From Streptacidiphilus sp. 4-A2 (lineage in GTDB: Bacteria; Actinomycetota; Actinomycetes; Streptomycetales; Streptomycetaceae), in the NCBI GenBank assembly GCA_014284505.1, contig JAAFYY010000001.1, positions 7,241,845-7,305,844 of the forward strand: a stretch of 64,000 bases of DNA, read 5' to 3'. Positions 27,263 through 35,929 of the stretch are shown one piece after another. The position numbers and the translations under genes were made by a program. How positions within the stretch are numbered: the first letter of the stretch is position 1; every line of letters starts with the position of its first letter. Below the pieces are notes generated by a model that saw nothing but the letters and a program-made list of their open reading frames with translations, had not been told where the DNA came from and searched no databases.

Positions 27263-28913
27263 ATGACGCGAACCAGACTCACCGCCCCGGCCCCCGGCTG
27301 GACGACCACGGCAGACGTGGTCGTCGTCGGCTCCGGGGTGGCCGGTCTCACCGCCGCTCTGCGGCTGCGCGCCTCCGGCCTGCGGGTGCTGGTGGTCACC
27401 AAGACGGTGCTGGACGACGGCTCCACCCGCTGGGCGCAGGGCGGCATAGCCGCGGCGCTCGGCGAGGGCGACACACCTGAGCAGCACCTGGCGGACACCC
27501 TGGTGGCCGGCGCCGGACTGTGCGGCGAGGAGGCGGTGCGGATCCTGGTCACCGAGGGCCCCGACGCGGTCCGCCGACTGATCGGGACCGGCGCGGACTT
27601 CGACAAGGACGCCGAAGGCGGGATCCTGCTCACCCGCGAGGGCGGGCACCACCGCCGCCGGATCGCGCACGCGGGCGGCGACGCCACCGGCGCGGAGATC
27701 TCCCGCGCGCTGGTCACCGCCGTCCACGCCGACGCCGGCCTGGAGGTGGTCGAGCACGCCCTGGTGCTCGACCTGCTCACCGACGCGAGGGCCGCGCCGC
27801 CGGGCTGACCCTGCACGTCATGGGCGAGGGACAGCGGGACGGCGTGGGCGCCGTGCACGCCCGCGCGGTGGTGCTGGCCACCGGCGGCATGGGCCAGGTC
27901 TACTCGGCCACCACCAACCCCGCGGTCTCCACCGGCGACGGTGTCGCGCTGGCGCTGCGCGCCGGGGCCGGGGTCACCGACCTGGAGTTCGTCCAGTTCC
28001 ACCCGACCGTGCTGTGGCTCGGCCCGGACGCCGAGGGCCAGCAGCCGCTGATCTCCGAGGCGGTCCGCGGCGAGGGCGCCTACCTGGTCGACGCCGACGA
28101 GGTGCGGTTCATGGTCGGCCAGCACGAACTGGCCGAGCTCGCGCCGCGCGACATCGTGGCCAAGGGCATCATGCGCCGGATGCGGGAGACCGGCGCCGAG
28201 CACATGTACCTGGACGGCCGCCACTTCGGCGCGCAGATGTGGCAGGAGCGGTTCCCCACCATCCTCGCCTCCTGCCGCAGCCACGGCATCGACCCGGTGA
28301 CCGAGCTGATGGTCCCGCCCGCCGCGCACTACGCCTCCGGCGGGGTGTGCACCGACCTCCAGGGCCGCACCGGCGTGCCGGGCCTGTACGCCTGCGGCGA
28401 GGTCGCCTGCACCGGCGTCCACGGCGCCAACCGGCTGGCCTCGAACTCGCTGCTGGAGGGCCTGGTCTTCGCCGAGCGCATCGCCGCCCACATCGCCGGG
28501 TGCGACCGCGCCGGGGAGCTCGCCCCCGGCGACCCGCCGACGCCGGTGAGGTGCGGCGGGTACCGCTGCTGGCCTCCGAGGCCCGGGCCGACATCCAGCG
28601 GCTGATGACCGCCGGCGTCGGCGTGCTGCGCAGCGCCGCGAGCATGGCCGAGGCCGCCCGCGGCCTGGAGACCCTGGCCGACGGCCACCCGGACGACACC
28701 GGCAAGGGCGAGGCCCCGCAGGTGGAGACCTGGGAGGCGACCAACCTGCACCTGGTCGCGACCGCTCTGACCGCCGCCGCCCGGCTCCGGCAGGAGACCC
28801 GCGGCTGCCACTGGCGCGAGGACTTCCCCGACCGCGACGATGCCGACTGGCAGCTCCACCTGATCACCCAGGCGGGCCCCGACGGCCTGACCACCCTCCC
28901 CGAGGAGCACTGA
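27263..28913 (+). CDS. nadB: L-aspartate oxidase NadB (two frame breaks)
   Basis: FAD enzyme that oxidises aspartate to iminoaspartate, first step of de novo NAD synthesis. It has the FAD motif DVVVVGSGVAGLTAALRLR, STRWAQGGIAA, EGGHHRRRIAHAGGDATG, VLATGGMGQVYSATTN, VPPAAHYASGGV and GANRLASNSLLEGLVF. Length with repairs is about 550. ATG 27263 follows GGAG. A G is missing near 27787 (LLTDA|EGRAAGLTL) and another base near 28548 (PPTP|GEVRRVPLL). NadC starts 3 bases after the stop. No nadA is nearby in this window. Confidence 0.93.
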
Positions 28914-28915
28914 GC

Positions 28916-29891
28916 ATGAACGCGCACGACCACGGCCACGACGACCACGACCACCGGAGCTCCCGCTCGCCGACGGCTGCGGCGAGGGCTGCGCCTGCGG
29001 TGACGGCGAGTACCAGACCGGCTCGACCCGGAGCTGGCCGCGCTGCGGAGCAGCCGGGCTCGACCCGGTCGAGGTCGAGGACATCGCCACCCTCGCCCTG
29101 GCCGAGGACCTGGCCGGCGGCGAGGACGTGACCTCGGTCGCCACCGTCCCCGAGGCCGCCGTGGCCACCGCCGACTTCATCGCCCGGCAGGGCGGGTGGT
29201 CGCCGGGCTGCGGATCGCCGAGGCCGTGGTCTCGCTGGTCGCCGAGGAGGAGTTCGCGGTCGAGCGGCATGTCGAGGACGGCGACCGGGTCGAGGCCGGC
29301 AGGTGCTGCTCAGCGTCACCACCCGCACCCGGGACCTGCTCACCGCCGAGCGCAGCGCGCTCAACCTGCTCTGCCACCTGTCCGGCATCGCCACCGCCAC
29401 CCGCGCCTGGGCGGACGCGCTGGAGGGCACCGGCGCGGTGGTCCGCGACACCCGGAAGACCACCCCGGGGCTGCGCGCCCTGCAGAAGTACGCGGTCCGC
29501 TGCGGCGGCGGCCAACCACCGGATGGGGCTGTCCGACGCCGCCCTGGTCAAGGACAACCACGTGGTGGCGGCCGGCGGCGTGGCCGAGGCGTTCAAGGCG
29601 GTCCGGGCGGTCTACCCGGACCTCGACGTCGAGGTCGAGGTGGACACCATCGAGCAGATCCAGCCGGTGCTGGACGCGGGCGCGGACCTGATCCTGCTCG
29701 ACAACTTCACCGTCCCGCAGCTGCGCGAGGCGGTCGCCCTGGTCGCCGGCCGGGCCCGGCTGGAGTCCTCCGGCGGCCTGACCCTGGACAACGCCCGGGC
29801 GGTCGGCGAGACCGGTGTCGACTACCTGGCGGTGGGGGCGCTCACGCACTCCTCGCCGATCCTTGACATCGGTCTCGACCTCCGCGGATAG
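28916..29891 (+). CDS. nadC: Nicotinate-nucleotide pyrophosphorylase NadC (about five frame breaks)
   Basis: Quinolinate phosphoribosyltransferase, giving nicotinate mononucleotide in NAD synthesis after NadB. Visible: ATLALAEDLAGGEDVTSVAT, ADFIARQGG|VVAGLRIAEAV, LLTAERSALNLLCHLSGIAT, VVRDTRKTTPGLRALQKYAV (quinolinate/PRPP Arg-Lys site), GLSDAALVKDNHV, DLILLDNFTV and LESSGGLTLDNA. Breaks lie near 28955, 29035, 29195, 29300 and 29510. The N-terminal extension is unusual: His/Asp rich (MNAHDHGHDDHDH) followed by CGEGCACGDG, a possible metal-binding stub not seen in most NadC proteins. Start ATG 28916 is three bases past nadB. Confidence 0.92.
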
Positions 29892-29941
29892 TCCACCGAC
29901 CGCCCTCCTGTCCCGGACCCATACCGAGAACGGCTCGCCCC

Positions 29942-30725
29942 ATGCTGCTCACCATCGACGTCGGCAACACCCACACCGTTCTCGGCCTCTTCGACGGCGA
30001 GGAGATCGTGGAGCACTGGCGGGTCTCCACCGACCCCCGGCGCACCGCCGACGAGACCGCGGTGCTGATGCAGGGCCTGATGGGCGCGCACCCGGCACTG
30101 GGCGAGGACACCGTGGACGGACTGGCCATCTGCTCCACGGTGCCCGCGGTCTGCACGAGCTGCGGGAGGTGACCCGCCGTTACTACGGCGACGTCCCGGC
30201 CGTGCTGGTCGAGCCCGGGATCAAGACCGGTGTCCATGTGCTGACCGACAACCCGAAGGAGGTCGGCGCCGACCGGATCGTCAACACCCTGGCGGCCAAG
30301 CACCTCTACGGCGGCCCCTGCATCGTGGTCGACTTCGGCACGGCGACCACCTTCGACGCGGTCAACGAGCGCGGCGACTACCTGGGCGGGGCGATCGCCC
30401 CGGGATCGAGATCTCGGTGGAGGCGCTCGGCCGGCGCGGCGCGAAGCTGCCCAGGATCGAGATGATCCGGCCGCGCAATGTCATCGGCAAGAACACCGTG
30501 GAGTGCATGCAGTCCGGCATCCTCTACGGCTACGCCGGCCAGGTGGACGGGGTGGTCGACCGGATGGCCGCCGAGCTGTCCACGGACCCGGACGAGGTCC
30601 AGGTGATCGCCACCGGCGGGCTGGCCCCGCTGGTGCTGGGGGAGGCCCGCAGCATCGACGTGCACGAGCCCTGGCTGACCCTGATCGGGCTGCGGCTGGT
30701 GTACGAGCGCAACACGGCCGGGTGA
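29942..30725 (+). CDS. coaX: Type III pantothenate kinase CoaX (two frame breaks)
   Basis: Phosphorylates pantothenate, the committed step to CoA; type III enzymes need a monovalent cation and are not feedback-inhibited by CoA. Motifs: LLTIDVGNTHTVLGLFDG (phosphate-1), LTDNPKEVGADRIVNTLA, CIVVDFGTATTFDAV (phosphate-2) and the C-terminal VIATGGLAPLV. Repaired length is about 261 residues. A C is missing near 30153 (STVPAV|LHELREV) and a G near 30404 (IAPG|IEISVEALG). It follows nadC by 50 bases and acts directly on the product of panC, so the block couples pantothenate synthesis with its activation. Confidence 0.93.
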
Positions 30726-30792
30726 GCCGGAGCGCCCACGACTGGCGGAACCTGACGGCGCGTCGATAATCAGAAATCAGATATTCCGGGCA

Positions 30793-30798
30793 TAGGGT
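30793..30798 (+). promoter_or_regulatory. -10 element, leaderless gene
   Basis: TAGGGT ends 6 nt before ATG 30805; no Shine-Dalgarno sequence is visible, so the message is predicted to be leaderless. Confidence 0.5.
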
Positions 30799-30804
30799 CC
30801 AGGC

Positions 30805-31530
30805 ATGCCTACGCCCCATGGGTCTCGCGGCGGCATGGCCTTCAGCGCAGACGAGCTGCGGGTGCTGCGCCGCGCTCTGGCCCACATGCTGAACCCCGCG
30901 ACGCCCGGAACCCCAGCCCTGCCCGGATGGGCCCGCACGGTGTGGGCCGAGGACGTCCAGGACGTGCTCCGCCTGGCCGAGTCCATCGACGACGCCGTGC
31001 ACGAGGGCGGCCGGATGCGCGCCTTCGCGCTCGCCGACCTGGCCCGCTACCGGGCCGCCCTGCCCGGAACCGCCTCCGGCTACCTGGAGCGGCTGGAGGA
31101 GGCCATCGCCGACGGCTATCTGCCGGACCACGCCGACCTGGTGGCGCTGCGCAGTCTCAGCGCGCTCCCCTGCGCGCCGCAGGAGCGGGTCCGCCGGCTC
31201 GGTCTGCGCGGCCGCTGCGGCGCGCTGGCCGAGGGGGCCGACCCGCACCGGCTGGAGCCGTTCGCACCGCAGCTGGCGCTCGCGGCGGCGGCGTCGGTCG
31301 CGGCCTCCGTCAGCGCTCCCGGCACCGGCGGCACCGTCAGCAGCGTCGCCGTCGCGAGCAGTGTCCCCGGCAGCGCCGCTGTCTGCGGCAGCGTCGCAGT
31401 CGTCGGCAATGTCGCCGCCGTCGGCAATGTCGCGGACTTCGCCCGGCCCGCGCGCTCGCTGCGGCAGCGCGACAAGTCCCGAACCGCAGCACCTTCCCCC
31501 CTTCCGAACCGACGTGGAGGAGCGATTCCC
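30805..31530 (+). CDS. Conserved-looking protein of unknown function, 3' end uncertain
   Basis: I do not recognise the family. The first 155 residues look structured and helical (FSADELRVLRRALAHMLNP, WAEDVQDVLRLAESIDDAVH, MRAFALADLARYRAALPG, YLERLEEAIADGYLPDHADL). Then comes a low-complexity stretch with repeating Val-x-Gly-x-Val units (SVAVVGNVAAVGNVA), which may be an out-of-frame reading. No stop occurs before the next ribosome site and start at 31531; in another frame a stop at 31542-31544 overlaps that start, so a lost base between 31300 and 31500 is likely. Position between coaX and lysS; leaderless promoter. Confidence 0.6.
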
Positions 31531-31727
31531 ATGGCCGCCTTTGACACCGCGCCCAAGTCCGACGACGAGCCCGGACGCGCTCCGGCGCCCGCGACCGGCA
31601 AGGCCGACGGCCCGGTCGCCCCGGTCCGCTCCATCCCCACCCCGGTGACCTGTGGCCGCGCGGGGTCCGTCCGGACGAGGCAGCCGTCGCCGGGCCGGAG
31701 CAGGAGCTGGCCACCGGCACCGGCTGA
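31531..31727 (+). CDS. Small disordered protein, about 65 residues
   Basis: ATG 31531 has GGAGGAG 8 bases upstream, a strong site. The product starts MAAFDTAPKSDDEPGR, is rich in Ala, Pro, Asp and Glu, and looks intrinsically disordered. After PVRSIPTPVT the frame changes near 31653; the other frame reads PRGVRPDEAAVAGPEQELAT and stops at 31725-31727. Function unknown. It shares the unit with the preceding unknown gene and ends before repeats and a terminator. Confidence 0.5.
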
Positions 31728-31773
31728 GGCCGGCCACCGGCACCGGCCGCGGTCACCGGCCGCGGTCACCGGC
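31709..31773. repeat. Short GC-rich tandem repeats
   Basis: GGCCACCGGCACCGGC occurs at 31709-31724 and 31732-31747, followed by two tandem 13-mers CGCGGTCACCGGC (31748-31773). They sit directly before a terminator. Confidence 0.6.
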
Positions 31774-31782
31774 CGTGACCGA

Positions 31783-31815
31783 GGGGGCGCAGCCGCCACG
31801 GCTGCGCCCCCTTTG
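31783..31815 (+). terminator. Rho-independent terminator before lysS
   Basis: A perfect 13-bp stem (GGGGGCGCAGCCG, 31783-31795; complement 31799-31811) with loop CCA is followed by TTTG. Confidence 0.85.
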
Positions 31816-31874
31816 TCGGTCCCTCCGGCCCTGGTCGCGTCGCTGTCGGTTACGGTGCCGGGCCCACGCCTGGA

Positions 31875-31880
31875 TACCCT
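31875..31880 (+). promoter_or_regulatory. -10 element of leaderless lysS
   Basis: TACCCT ends 6 nt before the lysS GTG at 31887. No ribosome site is present in the short gap after the upstream terminator. Confidence 0.45.
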
Positions 31881-31886
31881 GGTGCG

Positions 31887-33408
31887 GTGACTGATCAGAT
31901 TCCCGTGCCAGCAGCCGATGACCTCCCCGAGCAGATGCGGGTGCGCCGCGAGAAGCTGGAGCGCCTGCGCGCCGCCGGCGTCGACCCGTACCCGGTGGGC
32001 TTCCCCCGGACGACGACGCTCGCCGACCTCCGCGCCGCCCACCCGATCTGCCGGCCGACACCGCGACCGGTGAGCGGGTCGGGGTCACCGGGCGGGTCGT
32101 GCTCAGCCGTACCGGCGGCAAGCTGTGCTTCGCCACCCTGCGCGACGGCACCGCGGACCTCCAGGTGATGCTGTCCCTGGACAAGCTCGGCGCGGAGAGC
32201 CTGGCCGCCTGGAAGTCGGACATCGACCTGGGCGACCACGTCGGCGTCGAGGGCGAGGTGATCACCTCCAAGCGCGGTGAGCTGTCGGTCATGGTGGACC
32301 GCTGGGAGCTGACCGCCAAGTGCCTGCGCCCGCTGCCGGAGAAGCACCGCGGGCTGACCGACCCGGAGGCCCGGGTCCGGCAGCGCTATGTCGACCTGAT
32401 CGTCAACCCCGAGGCGCGGGAGATGCTCTACCTGCGCAGCAAGGTGGTGCGCTCGGTCCGCCGCACCTATGAGGAGCGCGGCTTCACCGAGGTCGAGACG
32501 CCGATGATGCAGCCGGTCCACGGCGGCGCCAACGCCCGGCCGTTCAAGACCCACATCAACGCGTACGACATGGACCTGTTCATGCGGATCGCGCCGGAGC
32601 TCTACCTCAAGCGGCTGGCGGTCGGCGGCGCCGAGCGGATCTTCGAGATCAACCGCAACTTCCGCAACGAGGGCGCGGACTCCACGCACAACCCGAGTTC
32701 ACCATGCTGGAGTCCTACGAGGCCTACGGCGACTACGACACCCAGGCCGAGCTGATCCGGGCGACCATCATCAACGCCGCCCGGGACGCCCTGGGCACCA
32801 CGGTGATCCGCGGCCTGGACCCGCACGGGGTGGAGCACGAGATCGACCTGGCCGAGCCCTGGGCCGAGATCACCGTCTACGGCGGGATCTCCGCGAGGCT
32901 GGGCACCGAGATCACCCCGGAGAGCACCGTCGAGGAGCTGCGCAAGCTCGCCGACGCGGCCGGTGTGCCCTACGAGCAGAAGTGGGGCCACGGCCAGATC
33001 GTGCTGGAGATGGTCGAACGCCTGCTCGAAGAGGACGCGATCAAGCCGACCTTCATCCGGGACTACCCGACCGAGGTCTCCCCGCTCACCCGCCAGCACC
33101 GCAGCAACCCCGGTGTGGCCGAGAAGTGGGACCTGATGATCTTCGGCACCGAGATCGGCACCGGCTACTCCGAGCTGGTCGACCCGGTCGAGCAGCGGGC
33201 CCGCCTCACCGCCCAGTCGCTGCTGGCGGCCGGCGGCGACGTCGACGCCATGCAGCTGGACGAGGACTTCCTGCGGGCGCTGGAGTACGCGATGCCGCCC
33301 ACCGGCGGGCTCGGCATGGGCGTGGACCGGCTGATCATGCTGCTCACCGGCAAGAGCATCCGCGAGACGCTGCTGTTCCCGCTGGTGAAGCCGGACAGCC
33401 AGCAGTAG
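31887..33408 (+). CDS. lysS: Lysyl-tRNA synthetase, class II (two frame breaks)
   Basis: Charges tRNA(Lys). N-terminal OB fold (VGVTGRVVLSRTGGKLCFAT, LQVMLSLDKLG), then the class II core: motif 1 VRRTYEERGFTEVETPMMQP, motif 2 ERIFEINRNFRNEG, and motif 3 GGLGMGVDRLIMLLTGK. Repaired length about 507 residues is normal. G is missing near 32044 (LRAAH|PDLPAD) and near 32695 (DSTHNP|EFTMLESYEAY), both inside conserved sequence of an essential gene, which is strong evidence that the breaks are errors. GTG 31887 is preceded only by a -10 element, so the message is probably leaderless. Confidence 0.95.
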
Positions 33409-33423
33409 CCGCGGCGCAGCCCG

Positions 33424-33458
33424 AACCCCGGTCCCCGACGGTCACAGGGACCGGGGTT
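33424..33458 (+). terminator. Hairpin terminator after lysS
   Basis: AACCCCGGTCCC (33424-33435) pairs perfectly with GGGACCGGGGTT (33447-33458), 15 bases after the lysS stop. Confidence 0.75.
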
Positions 33459-33524
33459 AACCTTCTGCGGACAGTCCAGTCAGGCAACCAGCCAACCAGG
33501 CATCCAGCGAGGCGGTCCGGACGC

Positions 33525-33683
33525 ATGCAGTACATCGAGGCACTGACTCCCCCCACGGTGATGGCGATCGCCTTCGGGCTGATGATCCGCACCCTGTTCC
33601 GCAACCAGGGTGGGGCCGCGGCCGCTCGTGAGGACGCCGTCTCCGACGCGATCATCTCCGCGCAGCGTGTGCCCCAGGAGTGA
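33525..33683 (+). CDS. Small putative membrane protein, 52 residues
   Basis: MQYIEALTPPTVMAIAFGLM begins a 52-residue product with one hydrophobic segment (about residues 9-24), followed by a basic and then charged tail ending AQRVPQE. It lies alone between a terminator and a hairpin at 33710. The ribosome site is weak (GGCGG 13 bases upstream). Function unknown; the clean codon bias and position support a real gene. Confidence 0.6.
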   Translation: MQYIEALTPPTVMAIAFGLMIRTLFRNQGGAAAAREDAVSDAIISAQRVPQE

Positions 33684-33709
33684 CCTGACCGTCGGTCGAG
33701 GCAGGCCGG

Positions 33710-33729
33710 GCCCGGGGCCGACCCCGGGC
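33710..33729 (+). terminator. GC hairpin after small membrane gene
   Basis: GCCCGGGG (33710-33717) pairs with CCCCGGGC (33722-33729) around CCGA; further GC-rich inverted sequence follows to 33780. Confidence 0.55.
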
Positions 33730-33873
33730 TGAGCCGGGCCGGCGCGCGGGGGCCGGCCGGAGCCTGGCCGGGCCGTTCCCGCGCGGCTCTCTCCCTTTTG
33801 TCCGGAAAAGGTGATATTTGCACTGTTGGAAGCCCGTGTGGGTTTCCATCGGACGCACGGGAAGAGAACCGCG

Positions 33874-34407
33874 ATGGTACGCCGGCTCGGCGAACTGGAG
33901 AACGAGGTGATGACCCGCCTCTGGCAGTGGAATCGCCCGGTGACCGTTCGCGAGGTTCTTGAAGATCTGGTCCAGGAACGCGAACTCGCCTACACCACGG
34001 TGATGACCGTGATGGACAAGTTGTTCCAGAAGGGATGGCTTCGCCGGGAACAGGACGGCCGGGCCTTCCGCTATGAGCCGGTTTCCTCCCGTGAGGCATA
34101 TACCGCGGCGTTGATGAACGATGCCTGGGCGACCAGCGACAACCCGGCGGCGGCGCTGGTCCACTTCTTCGGGATGATGTCCCCGGAACAGCAGGAAGCA
34201 CTGCGCGACGCATTGCGGGTGGTCGCCCCGCAGTCCCCCGAACAGTCTTCCGGGGAGCAGGGTGAACAGCCGGGCGAACAGCCGGGTGAACAGTCCGGCG
34301 AACAAGTGTCCGACGATCCGGTCGAAGAGCCGGAAGAGCCGTCGGAACGGCGTCCGGAAGAGGCGGCTCCGGCAGACCGGGATATCCGGGCGCATCCGGA
34401 CAGCTGA
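33874..34407 (+). CDS. BlaI/MecI-type transcriptional regulator
   Basis: 177 residues. The N-terminal winged helix RRLGELENEVMTRLWQW, PVTVREVLEDLVQERELAYT, TVMTVMDKLFQKGWLRRE and RAFRYEPVSSREAYT is the Penicillinase_R (BlaI/MecI/CopY) domain. The helical dimerisation part follows to about residue 115. The C-terminal 60 residues are acidic and repetitive (EQPGEQPGEQSGEQ, EEPEEPSE), probably disordered. No BlaR-type sensor protease is next to it, so it may regulate through another signal. ATG 33874 follows GGGAAGAG; the upstream stretch 33790-33830 is AT-richer and probably the promoter. Confidence 0.85.
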   Translation: MVRRLGELENEVMTRLWQWNRPVTVREVLEDLVQERELAYTTVMTVMDKLFQKGWLRREQDGRAFRYEPVSSREAYTAALMNDAWATSDNPAAALVHFFGMMSPEQQEALRDALRVVAPQSPEQSSGEQGEQPGEQPGEQSGEQVSDDPVEEPEEPSERRPEEAAPADRDIRAHPDS

Positions 34408-34413
34408 GCACGA

Positions 34414-34419
34414 TAGCGT
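34414..34419 (+). promoter_or_regulatory. -10 element, leaderless acetyltransferase gene
   Basis: TAGCGT ends 6 nt before ATG 34426, and no Shine-Dalgarno sequence lies between; the upstream gene ends at 34407, so the promoter overlaps its 3' end. Confidence 0.5.
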
Positions 34420-34425
34420 CCTGCC

Positions 34426-34929
34426 ATGGAGGTCACCATCCGCCGGGCGCGGACGAGCGATGTACGGGCAGTGCGCAGACTCGTCGACGGCTACGCGCGC
34501 GAACGAATCCTGTTGAACAAGCCCACGGTCACCCTGTTTGAATCCGTACAGGAGTTCTGGGTCGCCGAGCGGGACGACAACGCCGAGGTCGTGGCCTGCG
34601 GCGCGCTCCATGTGATGTGGGAAGACCTGGCCGAGGTCCGCACACTGGCGGTGGATCCCTCCTGCCGCGGCACCGGTATCGGGCACGTGCTGCTGGAGAA
34701 GCTCATCCAGACCGCCCGGTGGATCGGCGTCCGACGGATTTTCTGTCTGACGTTTGAGGTCGACTTCTTCACCAAACACGGCTTCAGTGAGATCGCCTCC
34801 ACCCCGGTCGACGGCAGTGTCTACGAGGAGCTCCGGCGCAGCTACGACGAGGGTGTGGCCGAGTTCCTGGACCTGGAACGAGTGAAGCCGAACACCTTGG
34901 GCAACACCCGGATGCTCTTGCATCTGTGA
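34426..34929 (+). CDS. GNAT amino-acid N-acetyltransferase, ArgA-like
   Basis: 167 residues, GNAT fold: TIRRARTSDVRAVRRLVDGY, the acetyl-CoA loop VDPSCRGTGIGHVLLEKLI (RGxGIG) and FFTKHGFSEI. It resembles the short actinobacterial ArgA (Rv2747 type), which acetylates glutamate (or glutamine) at the start of arginine synthesis. No other arg genes are adjacent, so the assignment rests on similarity. The tail YEELRRSYDEGVAEFLDLER and NTLGNTRMLLHL is characteristic of that subgroup. Leaderless promoter predicted. Intact. Confidence 0.8.
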   Translation: MEVTIRRARTSDVRAVRRLVDGYARERILLNKPTVTLFESVQEFWVAERDDNAEVVACGALHVMWEDLAEVRTLAVDPSCRGTGIGHVLLEKLIQTARWIGVRRIFCLTFEVDFFTKHGFSEIASTPVDGSVYEELRRSYDEGVAEFLDLERVKPNTLGNTRMLLHL

Positions 34930-35061
34930 CGAGTAGGGGCCGGCCCGGGGCTTGTCCGGGGTCCGCCCAACCGGGCTTCTGGTGCAGGGGGTTTGAGTTT
35001 TCCGCAGAAAAGCGGTTTCCTTTCCTACAAGTAATCCGTGCTTTTGAGGAAAGGGAAGCCC

Positions 35062-35406
35062 GTGGCGCAGAAGGTCCAGGTCCTTCTTGTCGACGATCTC
35101 GAGGGCGGCGAGGCGGACGAGACGGTGACGTTCGCTCTCGACGGGGTTGCCTACGAGATCGATCTCACTCACACGAATGCGGGCAAGCTGCGCGAGCTGC
35201 TGGCCCCCTACACCGCCGGTGGACGCAAGCAGAGCGGCCGGGTCAGCGCAGTCCGCGGTGGCCGCGCCCGCGCTCCGCGCCCGGTCGGCGGCAACCCGGA
35301 CACGGCGAAGATCCGTGCCTGGGCCAAGGAGGAGGGGTACGAGGTCAACGACCGCGGCCGGGTGCCGAGCCACCTCCGCGAGGCCTACGAGAAGGCGCAC
35401 GGCTGA
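35062..35406 (+). CDS. lsr2: Lsr2 nucleoid-associated protein
   Basis: 114 residues. Lsr2 is the actinobacterial H-NS analogue that bridges and silences AT-rich, often horizontally acquired DNA. N-terminal dimerisation domain MAQKVQVLLVDDLEGGEADE..., and a C-terminal DNA-binding domain with IRAWAKEEGYEVNDRGRVPS, whose RGR inserts into the minor groove, then HLREAYEKAHG. GTG 35062 follows AGGGAAG. The upstream 35000-35045 region is AT-rich and contains CCGC-N6-GCGG, a likely promoter and possible autoregulatory target. Intact. Confidence 0.95.
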   Translation: MAQKVQVLLVDDLEGGEADETVTFALDGVAYEIDLTHTNAGKLRELLAPYTAGGRKQSGRVSAVRGGRARAPRPVGGNPDTAKIRAWAKEEGYEVNDRGRVPSHLREAYEKAHG

Positions 35407-35929
35407 GAGTCCCGTCCAGTTGGGCGCGGGCACAGGCGTGGGCGAAGGCGTCGAGCAGCCGGGGCAGGCCCCCGGGGGCCCGATCGTGGCCGGGGTGCGG
35501 CTCCAGCCACACCGAGGGCGTCCGCCGGGGGCGGGGGAGGGGCATTGCCCCGCCCGTCCCGGCCGGACGCACCAGCCGGGTCCTGAGCACCCCGCCGTCC
35601 AGGTGCGACCAGCCGAGCCAGCGCAGCACCCCGGGAACCTCCCCGGCGCTGCCGGGCGGCAGCAGTACCAGCAGCCGTCCGCCGCGGACGGCCGCGGGCC
35701 CGCAGTGGCCGCCCAGCCGGGCACGCGCGGCCAGCCCGGGGCCCAGCGGGGCGTCCAGGGCCTCGTACGCGACCGGGGCCGGATGCCAGGGGGCGTCCGC
35801 GTTCCCGGGGCCGGGCAGGTTCCCGGGCACGGGCCCGTTCCCGGAGGCAGGTCCGTTCCCGGAGGTGGGCCCGTTCCAGGAGGTGGGGACGGCGCTGTAC
35901 CGCGGTCGGCGTTCGGGTCGGCTCAGCAC
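35345..35929 (-). CDS. Hypothetical protein antisense between lsr2 and clpC
   Basis: About 195 residues, unknown family. An N-terminal Gly/Asn/Pro tandem repeat (SGNGPASGNGPVPGN, 35800-35890) is followed by a structured-looking domain: YEALDAPLGPGLAARARLGG, RLLVLLPPGSAGEVPGVLRW, LGWSHLDGGVLRTRLV and PRLLDAFAHACARAQL. Streptomycetes carry a reverse-strand hypothetical gene at this locus, in my recollection. GTG 35929 is the tentative start. The in-frame stop lies inside lsr2, giving a 62-base tail-to-tail overlap; a lost base may have moved the true stop, which I would expect near 35405-35430. Confidence 0.5.
   Translation of the reverse strand: MLSRPERRPRYSAVPTSWNGPTSGNGPASGNGPVPGNLPGPGNADAPWHPAPVAYEALDAPLGPGLAARARLGGHCGPAAVRGGRLLVLLPPGSAGEVPGVLRWLGWSHLDGGVLRTRLVRPAGTGGAMPLPRPRRTPSVWLEPHPGHDRAPGGLPRLLDAFAHACARAQLDGTLSRAPSRRPRGGGSAPGRGR

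Noticed and set aside
26777..28913. Genuine PanD-NadB fusion protein
   Set aside because: nadB has its own ribosome site and start; PanD processing and normal length argue for a lost stop due to an indel.
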